Shown: positions 8,231 through 19,607 of the stretch, one piece after another
How positions within the stretch are numbered: the stretch's first letter is position 1
Layout of the letters: each line of letters opens with the position of its first letter
Assembly (NCBI GenBank): GCA_965261645.1
Contig: CBDHDJ010000004.1
Span: 1,116,001 to 1,180,000, forward strand
DNA length: 64,000 nucleotides
Reading direction: 5' to 3'
DNA from: CBDHDJ01 sp965261645
GTDB lineage: Bacteria > Pseudomonadota > Alphaproteobacteria > SHVV01
The notes under the pieces: generated by a model
Seen by the model: only the letters and a program-made list of their open reading frames with translations
What the model was told of the DNA's origin: nothing
Databases searched by the model: none
Program-made: the position numbers and the translations under genes

Positions 8231-9148
8231 ATGTCATCGCCGGTTTCTCTTCGTGCCGTCGCCCTCCTTTTTCTTCTCGCCGCGATCTGGGCGGGCACGT
8301 TCACCTTGATCAAGGTGGCGGTGGAGACCATGCCGCCGTTCACCATCGCGGCGGGGCGCGTCGTCCTGGCGATGGTGATCCTGGTTGTCCTGGTCCGGAT
8401 ACGGCGCGAACGCTGGCCCGCGACGCTGCGGGTCTGGGGCCTTTTCGCGGTTGTCGGACTGGTCGGCAACACATTGCCGTTTGTCTTATTCAGCTGGGGC
8501 GAGATCTACGTCGACAGCGGCCTCACGGCGATCCTGATGGGCAGCGTGCCCCTGTTCACCATGCTGCTGGCCCACGGCTTCGTCGCCGATGAGCGGCTGA
8601 CGGTGGGCCGCGTGGCGGGGATTCTGATGGGCTTGGTCGGATTGGTCCTGCTCGTCGGCGTGGACGCCATGGGCGGCGCCGGCCTCGATGTGCTCGCCCA
8701 GCTTGCGATCGTCGTGGCCGCCTTCGGTTACGCCGTGTCCAATATCCTCGCGCGCCGCTTGCGCGGCCAGTCGGCGACCATGATCGCGGCCGGCGTGCTC
8801 ATCATGGCCACACTGTGGACGCTGCCCTTTAGCGCCGCCCTGGACGCGCCCTGGCAGCTCACGCCGAGCGCCGATGCGGTGTGGGCGGTCGCGGCCCTTG
8901 GCGTCATCGGCACGGGCCTGGCGCTCATTCTCTACTTTCACCTCGTGACCACGGTGGGGGCGACGTTCGCTTCGCTCACCAGCTACCTCATCCCCGTCCT
9001 CGGGGTCGCCTGGGGCATGGTCTTTCTCGCCGAGGAGCTGACCGTGCGCTCGGCGCTCGCGCTCGCCCTCATCGTCGGCGGCGTGGCGATCACCAATCTC
9101 GAATTGAATCGGGCGAGCCGCGCGCTTGGCGGGCGCGAGAGTGGTTGA
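8231..9148 (+). CDS. EamA-family (DMT superfamily) transporter
   Basis: About 305 residues from ATG 8231, where the first TM segment begins almost at once (LRAVALLFLLAAIWAGTFTLI). Ten hydrophobic segments in two EamA halves; the second half ends in the usual GATFASLTSYLIPVLGV and the LAEELTVRSALALALIVGGV stretch. Such proteins move small metabolites or amino acids across the inner membrane, often as exporters; the substrate is not predictable. It lacks the FWRW motif shared by the six EamA paralogues at 39-46 kb, so it belongs to another branch. The upstream region is now occupied by IS copy 2, which may have changed its promoter. Confidence 0.9.
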   Translation: MSSPVSLRAVALLFLLAAIWAGTFTLIKVAVETMPPFTIAAGRVVLAMVILVVLVRIRRERWPATLRVWGLFAVVGLVGNTLPFVLFSWGEIYVDSGLTAILMGSVPLFTMLLAHGFVADERLTVGRVAGILMGLVGLVLLVGVDAMGGAGLDVLAQLAIVVAAFGYAVSNILARRLRGQSATMIAAGVLIMATLWTLPFSAALDAPWQLTPSADAVWAVAALGVIGTGLALILYFHLVTTVGATFASLTSYLIPVLGVAWGMVFLAEELTVRSALALALIVGGVAITNLELNRASRALGGRESG

Positions 9149-9157
9149 GCGGCAAAC

Positions 9158-9970
9158 CTAGTTCTCGAACCCGAGCACGTGGTCCATGCGGTAGTAGCCG
9201 GGCGGCTTGCTGTGAAGCCAGAGCGCCGCGCGCACGGCGCCGCGGGAGAACACCTGGCGGCTCGAGGCTTTGTGGGTGAGCTCGATGCGCTCGCCCTCGG
9301 CGGCGAAAATCACCGAATGATCGCCCACCACATCGCCGCCCCTGAGCGCCGCGAACCCGATCACGCCGGGCTCGCGCGCGCCGGTGATGCCGTCGCGCCC
9401 GCGCACCGCCGCCCCATCGAGCGCCACCCCGCGGCCTTCGGCGGCGGCGCGTCCCAGCGCGAGCGCCGTGCCCGAGGGCGCGTCCACCTTGTGGCGGTGG
9501 TGCATCTCGACGATCTCGATGTCGTAGGCGGGATCGAGAATGCCGGCGACGTCACGCGCAAGGCGGAGCAGCAGGTTGACGCCGACGCTCATGTTGGCGG
9601 CCTGGACGATGGCGCACTTTTTCGCGGCCGCCTCGATGGAGCTCAATTGCGCGGCCGCCAAACCCGTCGTGCCGATGACGAGACCGGTTCCGGATTGGGC
9701 GGCAAGCGCGGCGTGCGCGTTGGTGGCGGCCGGCAGTGTGAAATCGAGCACGATGTCGGCCTCGGCGAACACGGACTCCGGGGAATCGCCCACCATGAGC
9801 CCGGCCTCGCCGGCGCCGGCCAGATCGCCGATGTCGCGGCCGATGGCGGCGTGGCCCGGCGCCTCGAAGCCGCCGGCCAGCACGCAGCCCGGCGTGGCCG
9901 TGATCTCGCGCACCAGCGTCGTGCCCATGCGGCCCGCACATCCCGCAACGCCGATTTTCACGTCCGCCAT
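9158..9970 (-). CDS. dapB: 4-hydroxy-tetrahydrodipicolinate reductase
   Basis: A ~270-residue enzyme of the lysine/meso-diaminopimelate pathway that reduces the dapA product with NAD(P)H. The nucleotide-binding loop is VGVAGCAGRMG-like (KIGVAGCAGRMGTTLV). The catalytic region EIVEMHHRHKVDAPSGTAL contains the signature His-His and the Lys/Ser-Gly-Thr substrate site. I chose ATG 9970 over the ORF start at 10000 because homologues begin right before the Rossmann strand and a GGAG precedes it. It converges with the EamA gene and is transcribed alone. Confidence 0.96.
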   Translation of the reverse strand: MADVKIGVAGCAGRMGTTLVREITATPGCVLAGGFEAPGHAAIGRDIGDLAGAGEAGLMVGDSPESVFAEADIVLDFTLPAATNAHAALAAQSGTGLVIGTTGLAAAQLSSIEAAAKKCAIVQAANMSVGVNLLLRLARDVAGILDPAYDIEIVEMHHRHKVDAPSGTALALGRAAAEGRGVALDGAAVRGRDGITGAREPGVIGFAALRGGDVVGDHSVIFAAEGERIELTHKASSRQVFSRGAVRAALWLHSKPPGYYRMDHVLGFEN

Positions 9971-10185
9971 GGCCTGCTCCTCAAGCCCAGCAGATGGCAT
10001 GTTTGGGGGTTCAAGTCCAGCGCTCGGGCGACGATCGGTTTTTGGCTTGAAAGGGGCGGGCGAGCGTGGTCATGGACCCACAGGTTCCACTGGCGCTTGG
10101 TCCGGAGGCTAACCCTGACGCGCGTTGAGAACCGCACCCGGCTGCCGTAAGCTCCATTGGCAAGGCAGCCGTTGGAAAATTTCGG

Positions 10186-11370
10186 GTGAACATGGTCAAC
10201 CTGCCGCTCCATGACGTTCCGGTCGTCGATTACGGCGCAGACGAAGCCGCGATGGTCCGCTATCGCGAGGCCGGCACCACGCGTGCCCTGGCGCTCGACA
10301 ACCGGGGCCCGATTCGGTTCGACGCCGAGGGTAGGCTCGATCCCGCGATCGTCGATTCATACGCGCGCCACGGCTTCTACATCTTCAAGAAGGTGCTCGA
10401 GGACGAGGAACTGAAAGACATCGAGCGGGATGTGGCGGAATTGCTCGAGCGCGCTCCGGTGACCGAAGGCGCGAAGGTGGATAGACGCGGGCGCCCGGCG
10501 CTCGGCGTGGACTGCAAGGCGACCACCGTGAAGATGGTCAAGCCCCTGTCCGATCCGATCGGCGGCACCGACGCGCTGCATGGCCGCCATCCAGCGAAGA
10601 TGATTGAGCCGAAGGCGCCCGTAGGCGCGCCGGATTATGTGATGCAACTTCTGCTGGGCTCGCTACAGTTCTCCGACGCTTGTTTGCGCCTCTACGGGCA
10701 TCCGCAGCTGCTCGCCATAGCCGAGGCGATCAACGGCCCAGACTTCACGCCGTTCAGCGAAGCCGTCTGGATCAAGCATCCAGGGCTTGGCGGCTCGGCG
10801 GCATGGCACCAGGATGGTTGGTCGCATTGGGACAACCCGGAGCGGGACGAAGGCGCGCACGGCTTCAACTTTATGGCGCAGCTCTATGGCTGCAACGCGG
10901 CGAACGGCATGTGGGTCGTGCCGGGCTCGCATCGTCATGGCAAGGCGGACATCAAGGCCATGGCCGAAGCGGCGGGGTCCGATCGGTTGCGCGATGCGGC
11001 GCCGCTCATCTGCGAGCCGGGTGACGTGGCCATCACCAACCGGCAGGCGATTCACGGCTCGTTCGCGAACACGAGCGCTGACGTCCGGGTAACCATCAAC
11101 TTCGGCTTCCACCGGCGCAAGTTCGTGATCGGCACGAAGAGCGACAGCACATTCGCTGGCGTGGACAACCCGGCGCCGGAGTATGACGAGGACTACGTTC
11201 GCCAGCGCTCGCGCCTGATCATGTACGCCATCGACGCGCGGCGGCAGCGCTTTCTCGGCGAGACGCCCTATGTCTACAAGCCATTTGCCGGATCGAACGG
11301 CCGCTTTCGCTGGACGCCCAAGGCGCGGGCCGACATCGAGGACTACAACCTTCAAGACATCGCCATTTAA
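10186..11370 (+). CDS. Phytanoyl-CoA dioxygenase (PhyH) family oxygenase
   Basis: A 394-residue Fe(II)/2-oxoglutarate-dependent oxygenase. The metal ligands are His208 and Asp210 (AAWHQDGWSHWD) and the distal His in NRQAIHGSFANTS; the Arg in DVRVTINFGFHRR is the likely 2-oxoglutarate anchor. The GTG at 10186 has GGAAA 7 bp upstream; an ATG two codons later is less well placed. PhyH relatives hydroxylate many small molecules, so the substrate is open. It lies next to an SDR and a Rieske oxygenase, suggesting a small catabolic set. The 287 bp after it up to the SDR gene contain no gene I can recognise. Confidence 0.9.
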   Translation: MNMVNLPLHDVPVVDYGADEAAMVRYREAGTTRALALDNRGPIRFDAEGRLDPAIVDSYARHGFYIFKKVLEDEELKDIERDVAELLERAPVTEGAKVDRRGRPALGVDCKATTVKMVKPLSDPIGGTDALHGRHPAKMIEPKAPVGAPDYVMQLLLGSLQFSDACLRLYGHPQLLAIAEAINGPDFTPFSEAVWIKHPGLGGSAAWHQDGWSHWDNPERDEGAHGFNFMAQLYGCNAANGMWVVPGSHRHGKADIKAMAEAAGSDRLRDAAPLICEPGDVAITNRQAIHGSFANTSADVRVTINFGFHRRKFVIGTKSDSTFAGVDNPAPEYDEDYVRQRSRLIMYAIDARRQRFLGETPYVYKPFAGSNGRFRWTPKARADIEDYNLQDIAI

Positions 11371-11656
11371 CGAACGGCGTGGTCCGCCCGGCCCATCCGT
11401 GTCGGCTTCCGGCTGCTGCCAGGCGACCGGCGCCGCCGTTAACAGCCCTACCGAGTCGACCATCATGAACACGCATCCTGGTCAAGCCGACAAAATCAGG
11501 TCATCGCATGGCCGCAGGAGACATGCAGCTGCGTCTGAGGGCGCCAAGTGAATATGGTTGCAAGGACCTGGAATATATTCGAGGAATGTCGGTCGAGGGT
11601 TGGGAGGAGCGAGTCAAGCACCGTTCAATCAAAACAACATTGGGGAGGCGTTCGGT

Positions 11657-12463
11657 ATGTCTGAGATCAAAGATATGTTTTCTCTCGAAGGGCGGGTGGC
11701 GCTCGTCACCGGCGGATCGATGGGGTTGGGCGCCGCGATGGCGCGCGCGATGGCCGAGTTCGGCGCCCATGTCGTCCTCAATGCCCGCAACGAGGAGCGA
11801 CTCAACGCCAAGGTCGATGAATTCAAAAAGGCCGGTCTCAAGGCCTCGGCCTGTCCCTTCGATGTCGTCGACTGGGACGCGGCCACCACAGCCGTCGACA
11901 AACTCGCCAATGAGCACGGCCATATCGACGTGCTGATCAATAACGCCGGCATGTCGACGCTGAAGAGGATGGAGGATTTGTCGCTCGACGATTGGTTCTA
12001 CGAGATCAACATTCACCTCAACGCAGCCTACGTCATCTCGCGCGAAGCCACCAAGCATATGGTCAAGCAGGGCAAGGGCTCGATTATCAACATGTGCTCG
12101 ATCGTAAGCACGATCATGGGGAGCGAACAGGAAATCCCCTACGCGGCGGGCAAGGGCGGCTTGATGGGGATGACCCGCGGAATGGCGGTCGAACTCGGTC
12201 CCAAGGGGATCCGCACCAACGCCATCGCGCCGGGGTATTTCCATACCTCGCTGGGCGGTTTTATGGAAGAGGGCAAGCCACCCACCCCGGAGATGGAGCC
12301 GCTCTACGAAGGGATCAAGGCGCGCGTGCCGCTGAGATATTGGCCCCAGCCCAAGGAAATAGGCGGGCTCGCGGTCTTTCTCGCCTCCGATGCCTCGTCG
12401 TTCGTCAATGGCGCGTTCATTGTCATCGACGGCGGCATCAGCGGGGCGATGCCCTACGACTGA
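11657..12463 (+). CDS. Short-chain dehydrogenase/reductase
   Basis: A 268-residue classical SDR from ATG 11657, preceded by GGGGAGG. The cofactor loop is TGGSMGLG (18-25), the NNAG motif is at about 95-98, and the catalytic residues are Ser148, Tyr162 and Lys166 (PYAAGKGG). The C-terminal VNGAFIVIDGG is typical of FabG/gluconate-5-dehydrogenase-like enzymes. It probably oxidises or reduces an alcohol/ketone with NAD(P)H. It faces the Rieske oxygenase gene tail to tail. Confidence 0.93.
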   Translation: MSEIKDMFSLEGRVALVTGGSMGLGAAMARAMAEFGAHVVLNARNEERLNAKVDEFKKAGLKASACPFDVVDWDAATTAVDKLANEHGHIDVLINNAGMSTLKRMEDLSLDDWFYEINIHLNAAYVISREATKHMVKQGKGSIINMCSIVSTIMGSEQEIPYAAGKGGLMGMTRGMAVELGPKGIRTNAIAPGYFHTSLGGFMEEGKPPTPEMEPLYEGIKARVPLRYWPQPKEIGGLAVFLASDASSFVNGAFIVIDGGISGAMPYD

Positions 12464-12521
12464 GCGCAAGAACGCCGAGCGGCGGCGGCTAGGTTGGGAT
12501 GAACTCTCTTGCCGGTGAAGG

Positions 12522-13703
12522 CTACCGCGCCTCACCGCCGCCCTTGAGGGCATCGATGTAGGTATTGAGGCGGTGGTGAATGGCCGCTTCCATCTCGTGG
12601 ATGGGGCCGGCCCGGTAGAGCCTCGAATTGAACCCCTTCTGGATCGAGCGCAGGAGCACCATGTCTTCGTCGACCGTTTGCTCGATGAACTCTTTCAGGA
12701 TTTTCACCTTGGCCTCGAAGGCCGGCATATCGAGGGCCTGTTGGGGCAGCATGGTGAAGATCGTCACGAGCGAACGGTCGGGCGCGATGGGGTAGGTCAC
12801 CCTGGGCTGCAGGAGGTCCTGGCGGGCGAACATGTTGAAGTTGGGGCGCAGAAAAAGAGTGAAAGCGAAGCGCGCGTGCTTATCCTCGAGCCACGGCATG
12901 GGCCCGAACAGGAGTTCGCCGTCCGGGGCCATGGTGTTGCTCTCATATTCGGCGTTCCAGCCGTACTTGGTGAGCTGGAAGGGGAAGTTCTCAGGCTTGA
13001 AGTGCTTACCAAAGGACGTCACGTGAATGACATTCACGTGGTAGATGTCGATGAGGTTCTCGGGCACGAGCTTCCAGTTGCACGGGACCTCGTAAGTGTA
13101 CGTATCCACGAGCCGCGTATCTTCTGCGTGCAGGAAGCTCGCGGCCTCGCGCGCGCCGTCGACCTCTAGGAACTCGTTCAGCGTGTGCGCCTCCGCATCG
13201 AAGTTGATAAAAATGAAGCCAGCCCAGGTGTCGATCTTGAGCCGCGGCAGGCGACAGGTCTTGACGTCGAATTTGCCGAAGCCGTCGGCGTGCGGGGCGG
13301 CGATGAGTTGCCCTTTGAGGTCGTACAGCCAGCCGTGGTACGGGCACTGGAAGTCGTTGCGGTTGCCCTCGCCGAAAGCGATCTCGACGCCGCGGTGGCG
13401 GCAGACGTTGGCGAGCGCGTTGAGGCCTCCGTCGGCGTCGCGGCAGATCAAGATAGATTCCCCGGCGATGTCCATGGCGCGGTAATCACCGGGGTTGGGG
13501 AACTCCTCGACCCGGCCTACGACCAGCCAATCCCGCATGAACAGCTTCTCGATCTCGAGCTCGAGGATTTCCGGCGACGTGTAGTAATGGCCCGGGAGGT
13601 GTGAGGCGTGAGCCAGATCGGCCCTCGTGGCCTTCAACTCCTCCTCGTCGATCAAGGTCTCGGCGCCGAGCCGGCCCGGTACCTGCTTCGTGAATTCGTC
13701 CAT
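12522..13703 (-). CDS. Rieske aromatic ring-hydroxylating dioxygenase, alpha subunit
   Basis: A 393-residue oxygenase from the ATG at 13703 (the longer reading frame upstream has no family similarity). The Rieske 2Fe-2S ligands are Cys101, His103, Cys120 and His123 (CRHRG and CPYHGW). The catalytic-domain iron site includes Asp219, His222 and His227 in NLIDIYHVNVIH, with NWKLVPEN just before. No beta subunit, ferredoxin or reductase gene is adjacent, so electron transfer must come from elsewhere. The substrate could be an aromatic acid or a quaternary amine. Confidence 0.92.
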   Translation of the reverse strand: MDEFTKQVPGRLGAETLIDEEELKATRADLAHASHLPGHYYTSPEILELEIEKLFMRDWLVVGRVEEFPNPGDYRAMDIAGESILICRDADGGLNALANVCRHRGVEIAFGEGNRNDFQCPYHGWLYDLKGQLIAAPHADGFGKFDVKTCRLPRLKIDTWAGFIFINFDAEAHTLNEFLEVDGAREAASFLHAEDTRLVDTYTYEVPCNWKLVPENLIDIYHVNVIHVTSFGKHFKPENFPFQLTKYGWNAEYESNTMAPDGELLFGPMPWLEDKHARFAFTLFLRPNFNMFARQDLLQPRVTYPIAPDRSLVTIFTMLPQQALDMPAFEAKVKILKEFIEQTVDEDMVLLRSIQKGFNSRLYRAGPIHEMEAAIHHRLNTYIDALKGGGEAR

Positions 13704-13862
13704 CGTCGTGAAACCTCTGCGGTGTGGGCGTTCACACACGCGTGCTCGAGAATGCCCGTCCTGGGTCGCGAAGCCAGCTCCCAACTGCCCGCGCGATGAC
13801 GCCAAACGGTGCCTGATTGTGCCGCCGCAACAGCGGAAACGCAACCGAGGGCATCAAAGTGA

Positions 13863-14090
13863 GAGCCTGAATGGAGCGCCCCGCCATGGCTCCTCGCCCC
13901 CTGGCACGCCGAGGCCGCGCCGCTTTATGAGCGCGCTCGGGTGATCAGGGAAAAGGCCATCGGGCCGGAGCATCCGGATGTGGCCACGAGCTTGGAGAAC
14001 TATGCCGCACTACTCCGGCAGACCGCACGCGCCGATGAGGCAGAGAGCATGGAGGTGCGCGCCAAAGCGATCCGCGCGAAGTCCGAATGA
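13863..14090 (+). pseudogene. TPR (kinesin-light-chain-like) protein remnant, C-terminal only
   Basis: A frame without a start codon ends at TGA 14088-14090 and reads AAPLYERARVIREKAIG, PEHPDVATSLENYAALL and ADEAESMEVRAKAIRAK. This is one and a half tetratricopeptide repeats of the kinesin-light-chain type, where PEHPDVATSL.N.A.L is the hallmark. A stop at 13860-13862 blocks the frame upstream and no other repeats are present. It is therefore the tail of a larger, mostly deleted gene. The flanking stretches 13704-13862 and 14091-14212 contain nothing I can recognise. Confidence 0.75.
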
Positions 14091-14212
14091 GTGATTCCAT
14101 CCTGCTCATGGCCGAGGGGTCGCGACTTCTGCCCCTGGCTCATCGCGGACATCCGCGGCGGCGGTGACGGCGGGACCGAGCTGACGTTGAGGATGCACGT
14201 GGGGTGCGCGCC

Positions 14213-15331
14213 CTAGTCGCGCAGGTCCTCCCAAAGTTCCTTCACCCGGCTGAAGAAGCCCTCCGATTCGGGGCTCGTCTTGGCGCTGCCGGCCTTGTGG
14301 AACTCGTCGAGAAGCTCCTTTTGCTGCTTGGTCAGGTTGACCGGGGTCTCCACCTCCGCCTGGATATACATGTCGCCGTGGCCCGAGGAGCGCAGCACCG
14401 GCATGCCCTTGGCGCGCAAGCGGAATTGCCGCCCGGTCTGGCAGCCGGACGGGATGGTCACCTTGGCGCGGCCGCCGTCGAGGGTCGGCACCTCGATCGT
14501 GCCGCCGAGGGCCGCGGTCGTCATGGGGATGGGCACGCGGCAATAGATGTGGGATCCGTCGCGCTGGAAGATGCGGTGCGGCGCGATCGACAGGAAGATG
14601 TAGAGATCGCCGGGCGGCCCGCCACGCAGGCCCGCCTCGCCCTCGCCGGCGAGACGAATCCGCGTCCCTTCCTCCACGCCTTTCGGGATAGCGACTGCGA
14701 GCGTCTTGTCCTGGTGCACCCGGCCAGCGCCGGCGCACGCCGCGCACGGATCGCTGATGACGCGGCCGTGGCCGTGGCACGTGGGGCAGGTGCGCTCGAT
14801 GGTGAAGAACCCCTGCTGCGCCCTCACCTTGCCGGCGCCGCCGCAACCGCGGCAGACATCCGGCGGCGCGCCGCCGGCCGAGCCGCTCCCGCTGCAGGCA
14901 TCGCAATTGACCGAGGTCGGCACGCGGACCTCGGACTTGCTGCCGCGATAGGCCTCCTCGAGGCTGATCTCCAGGTTGTAGCGCAAATCGGCGCCGCGCA
15001 GATTGGCGCCCGGGCGCCGCCCGCCGCCGGTGAACTCGGCGAATAGATCGTCGAACACATTGGCGAAATTGGAGCTGAAGTCGAACCCGCGCGGGCCCGA
15101 GCCGTTCTCGAAGGCGGCGTGCCCGAAATTGTCGTAGGTCGCCCTCCGCTGCTCGTCCTTGAGGACCGCGTAGGCTTCGCCGACGTCCTTGAAGGCGTGT
15201 TCGGCCCCCTGATCATCCGGGTTGCGGTCGGGATGATATTTCATGGCCAGCGTGCGATAGGCCTTCTTCACCTCCTCGGTTGAGGCGTCCCGCTTGATCC
15301 CGAGGACGTCGTAGTAATCCCGCTTGGCCAT
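14213..15331 (-). CDS. dnaJ: Chaperone DnaJ
   Basis: A 372-residue Hsp40. The J domain (1-70) has the HPD motif in MKYHPDRNP. It is followed by the Gly/Phe-rich linker, four CXXCXGXG-type zinc repeats (CDACSGSG, CRGCGGAG, CPTCHGHG, CAACAGAG) and the C-terminal substrate-binding domain. It stimulates DnaK ATPase and delivers clients. It is the last gene of the hrcA-grpE-dnaK-dnaJ cluster, 118 bp after dnaK. Confidence 0.98.
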   Translation of the reverse strand: MAKRDYYDVLGIKRDASTEEVKKAYRTLAMKYHPDRNPDDQGAEHAFKDVGEAYAVLKDEQRRATYDNFGHAAFENGSGPRGFDFSSNFANVFDDLFAEFTGGGRRPGANLRGADLRYNLEISLEEAYRGSKSEVRVPTSVNCDACSGSGSAGGAPPDVCRGCGGAGKVRAQQGFFTIERTCPTCHGHGRVISDPCAACAGAGRVHQDKTLAVAIPKGVEEGTRIRLAGEGEAGLRGGPPGDLYIFLSIAPHRIFQRDGSHIYCRVPIPMTTAALGGTIEVPTLDGGRAKVTIPSGCQTGRQFRLRAKGMPVLRSSGHGDMYIQAEVETPVNLTKQQKELLDEFHKAGSAKTSPESEGFFSRVKELWEDLRD

Positions 15332-15449
15332 GGGCGCTTAAGCGATACCGCAAAATTGCATCCGCCCTGGCAGCGATGTGCGTCGGACCAGGGCGCGTGG
15401 TTCCAACTCGTATCCGGTCATGAGCGTTGAACCGCAGGCTCTGACCGGC

Positions 15450-17441
<1,992 letters not shown>

Positions 17442-17557
17442 GTCGTTCTCTCCTTCGCGGCAGCCGCTGCCGACCATGCCATACGCCGGCAGAGACCCCA
17501 CAAGGCGCCTCTGAGCCGATTTTCGAACAAATATTACAGCCTAAACGGCGTGAGAGT

Positions 17558-17586
17558 TATATAAGTTGCGCCACCCCGCATCGCAA
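17558..17586 (-). promoter_or_regulatory. Predicted sigma70-type promoter of dnaK
   Basis: On the minus strand, TTGCGA (17581-17586) is followed after 17 bp by TATATA (17558-17563), about 120 bp upstream of the dnaK ATG. The surrounding 60 bp are noticeably A/T-rich for this genome. I see no CIRCE inverted repeat and no clear sigma32 box here, so control by HrcA at this site is not supported by the sequence. Confidence 0.45.
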
Positions 17587-17686
17587 CCGTTGAGCGCGGA
17601 ATTCCTCAATCGGCGGACCGACGGGCCCCGCGCGCTCTCGGCGGGCGGAATCGCCACACTCCGCTCAATCGCCAAGCCGCCGCAGA

Positions 17687-18373
17687 TCACACGGACGTAT
17701 CGACCCCGTCGGGCGAGTCCGGCTCGCCATTCCCTTTGGCGATACCGACCATCGCCGGGCGCAACAGGCGATCCTCGATGAGGTAGCCCGTCTGCACGAC
17801 CTGGACGATCGTGCCGGGCGGCTGGCCGGTGTTCTCGAGCTCGAACATGGCCTGATGGAAATTGTGATCGAACTTCTCGCCGAGCGGATCGATGGGCTTG
17901 ATGCCGTGCTTGTCGAAGGCGCTGAGAAGTTCGCGCTCGGTCATTTCCACGCCGGTCAACAGGCCGGTCAGGGTCTCGTCGCCATCGTGCGCACCCTCGG
18001 GCACCGCGTCCAGCGCGCGGCGCAAGTTGTCGGCCACCGTCAACAGATCACGCGCGAGCGCCGTGATGGCGTATTTACTGGTTTCCTGACGGTCCCGATC
18101 GGCCCGCCGGCGCACGTTCTCGACCTCGGCCATGGCGCGCAACAGCCGGTCCGTGAGATTCGCGATCTGCTCTTCGGGCGAAGCCACGGCAGGGGCCTCA
18201 GGCGCCGTGCCGGGTGGCGCGTCTGCATCTTCGGTATGCGCGCCCGCACCCTCGTCCTCGCCCTCTGCCGGCTCGGGAAGGTGGGCCTCCTCCGCCGTCT
18301 CGGGCGCTTCCGTCTCGGGCGCGGGCGCGTCGGATTTACCGCGTTGGGGGGCGCGTTTTTTCTGGTTTGCCAT
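17687..18373 (-). CDS. grpE: Nucleotide exchange factor GrpE
   Basis: A 228-residue protein with a long acidic, Ala/Glu/Pro-rich N-terminal region (1-70). The conserved coiled-coil and head follow: ENVRRRADRDRQETSKYAIT, then LTGVEMTERELLSAFDKHGI and FDHNFHQAMFELENTG. It releases ADP from DnaK. It starts 5 bp after the hrcA stop, so the two are co-transcribed. Its own stop lies 245 bp before dnaK, and that gap holds the predicted dnaK promoter. Confidence 0.97.
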   Translation of the reverse strand: MANQKKRAPQRGKSDAPAPETEAPETAEEAHLPEPAEGEDEGAGAHTEDADAPPGTAPEAPAVASPEEQIANLTDRLLRAMAEVENVRRRADRDRQETSKYAITALARDLLTVADNLRRALDAVPEGAHDGDETLTGLLTGVEMTERELLSAFDKHGIKPIDPLGEKFDHNFHQAMFELENTGQPPGTIVQVVQTGYLIEDRLLRPAMVGIAKGNGEPDSPDGVDTSV

Positions 18374-18378
18374 GGCGG

Positions 18379-19413
18379 CTAGCCGACCAGCCGACCGACG
18401 ACTTTGGCGGTGTAATCGACCATGGGGATGATGCGGCCGTAGTTGATCCGCGTCGGGCCGATCACGCCGATCGCGCCGATGATGTTCTCGCGGCTGTTGC
18501 GATAGGGCGCCACGATCAGCGAGCAGCCGGCCCGCCCGAAGAGCTCGTTTTCCGAGCCGATGAAAATGCGGACACCATCGGCGTCGCTCGTCAAATCGAG
18601 CAGCTGCATCAGCTCCTCCTTGGTCTCGAGAGCATCGAAGAGGACCCGGATGCGCTCGAGATCCTCGATGCCGGTCACGTCTTCGAGAAGGTTGGCCTGG
18701 CCGCGCACGATCAGGGTCGCGCGGCCTTCATCGCCGCCCCAGGTGGCAAGACCGGCTTCAATCAGCCGGCTGGTGAGGGTATCGAGCTCGCTCTGGTCGA
18801 CCTCGAGCTCGCCGAGGACATACTCACGCGCCTCGCCCAGGGTGCGGCCGGTCAGGCGCGCATTCAGGTAGTTGGTGGCCTGCTCGAGCGAAGTGGTCGC
18901 AAGGCCCTGCGGCGCTTCGATGATGCGGTTCTCGACCGTGCCATCGTCGGTCACCAGGACCACGAGCGCGCGCCGCGGGCCAAGGCCGACGAATTCGATG
19001 TGCCTGAGCGAGGCATCCTGCTTCGGCGCAACGACAAGGCCGGCGCAGTGAGACAGGCCGGACAGCACCGTCGTCGCCTCGGTGAGGACTTCCTCGACGC
19101 TCCGCCCGTTGGCCGAACAGCGCGCCTCGATACCGGCCTGCTCTTCGTTGGGCAATTCGCCGAGCTCGAGCAGCCCGTCGACGAAGAAGCGCAATCCCAG
19201 ATGCGTCGGGATACGGCCGGCCGAGGTGTGCGGCGCGAACAGCAGGCCGAGCTCCTCGAGATCGGCCATGACGTTGCGAATAGAGGCGGGCGACAGGTTG
19301 ATGTCGGGCCGCCGCGAGAGCGCGCGCGAGCTCACCGGCTCGCCCGTCTCCAGATAGGCGTCGACGACATGGCGGAAAATCTCCCGCGAGCGCTCGTTCA
19401 ACTCTTCGATCAT
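18379..19413 (-). CDS. hrcA: Heat-inducible transcription repressor HrcA
   Basis: A 344-residue repressor with an N-terminal winged helix (LNERSREIFRHVVDAYLETG then SSRALSRRPDINLSPASIRN) and the GAF-like HrcA domain. The C-terminal IGVIGPTRINYGRIIPMVDYTA is diagnostic. HrcA normally binds CIRCE elements and represses groESL or dnaK. No CIRCE was seen anywhere near this cluster, so its target is probably a groESL operon outside the window. Confidence 0.97.
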   Translation of the reverse strand: MIEELNERSREIFRHVVDAYLETGEPVSSRALSRRPDINLSPASIRNVMADLEELGLLFAPHTSAGRIPTHLGLRFFVDGLLELGELPNEEQAGIEARCSANGRSVEEVLTEATTVLSGLSHCAGLVVAPKQDASLRHIEFVGLGPRRALVVLVTDDGTVENRIIEAPQGLATTSLEQATNYLNARLTGRTLGEAREYVLGELEVDQSELDTLTSRLIEAGLATWGGDEGRATLIVRGQANLLEDVTGIEDLERIRVLFDALETKEELMQLLDLTSDADGVRIFIGSENELFGRAGCSLIVAPYRNSRENIIGAIGVIGPTRINYGRIIPMVDYTAKVVGRLVG

Positions 19414-19470
19414 GGGCGCCGGATTCTCTCCACTTGGGGCCCGCGCCGGGCCCGACCCGCCAGCGCATTC

Positions 19471-19499
19471 AATTTAGTAACCGGACCTCTGCGCGTCAA
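19471..19499 (-). promoter_or_regulatory. Predicted sigma70-type promoter of hrcA-grpE
   Basis: On the minus strand, TTGACG (19494-19499) and TAAATT (19471-19476) are separated by 17 bp, about 60 bp upstream of the hrcA ATG. The spacing and -35 box fit the housekeeping consensus well. The region is shared with the divergent rph gene. Confidence 0.5.
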
Positions 19500-19607
19500 C
19501 GCGAGCGAAGGTTTCTTGCCGCACGCAAGATCGCGGCCCTAGACGGTCTCGGGCTCTAGGGTTTAGAAACGCGGACGCGATTCAAACCGGAAAGGTGCGA
19601 GAGGGAC

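Noticed and set aside
10005..10025. tRNA T-loop-like GGTTCAAGTCC
   Set aside because: No matching acceptor stem, anticodon arm or D arm can be folded around it.
17442..17686. CIRCE operator upstream of dnaK
   Set aside because: No TTAGCACTC/GAGTGCTAA half-sites were found in this gap or upstream of hrcA.
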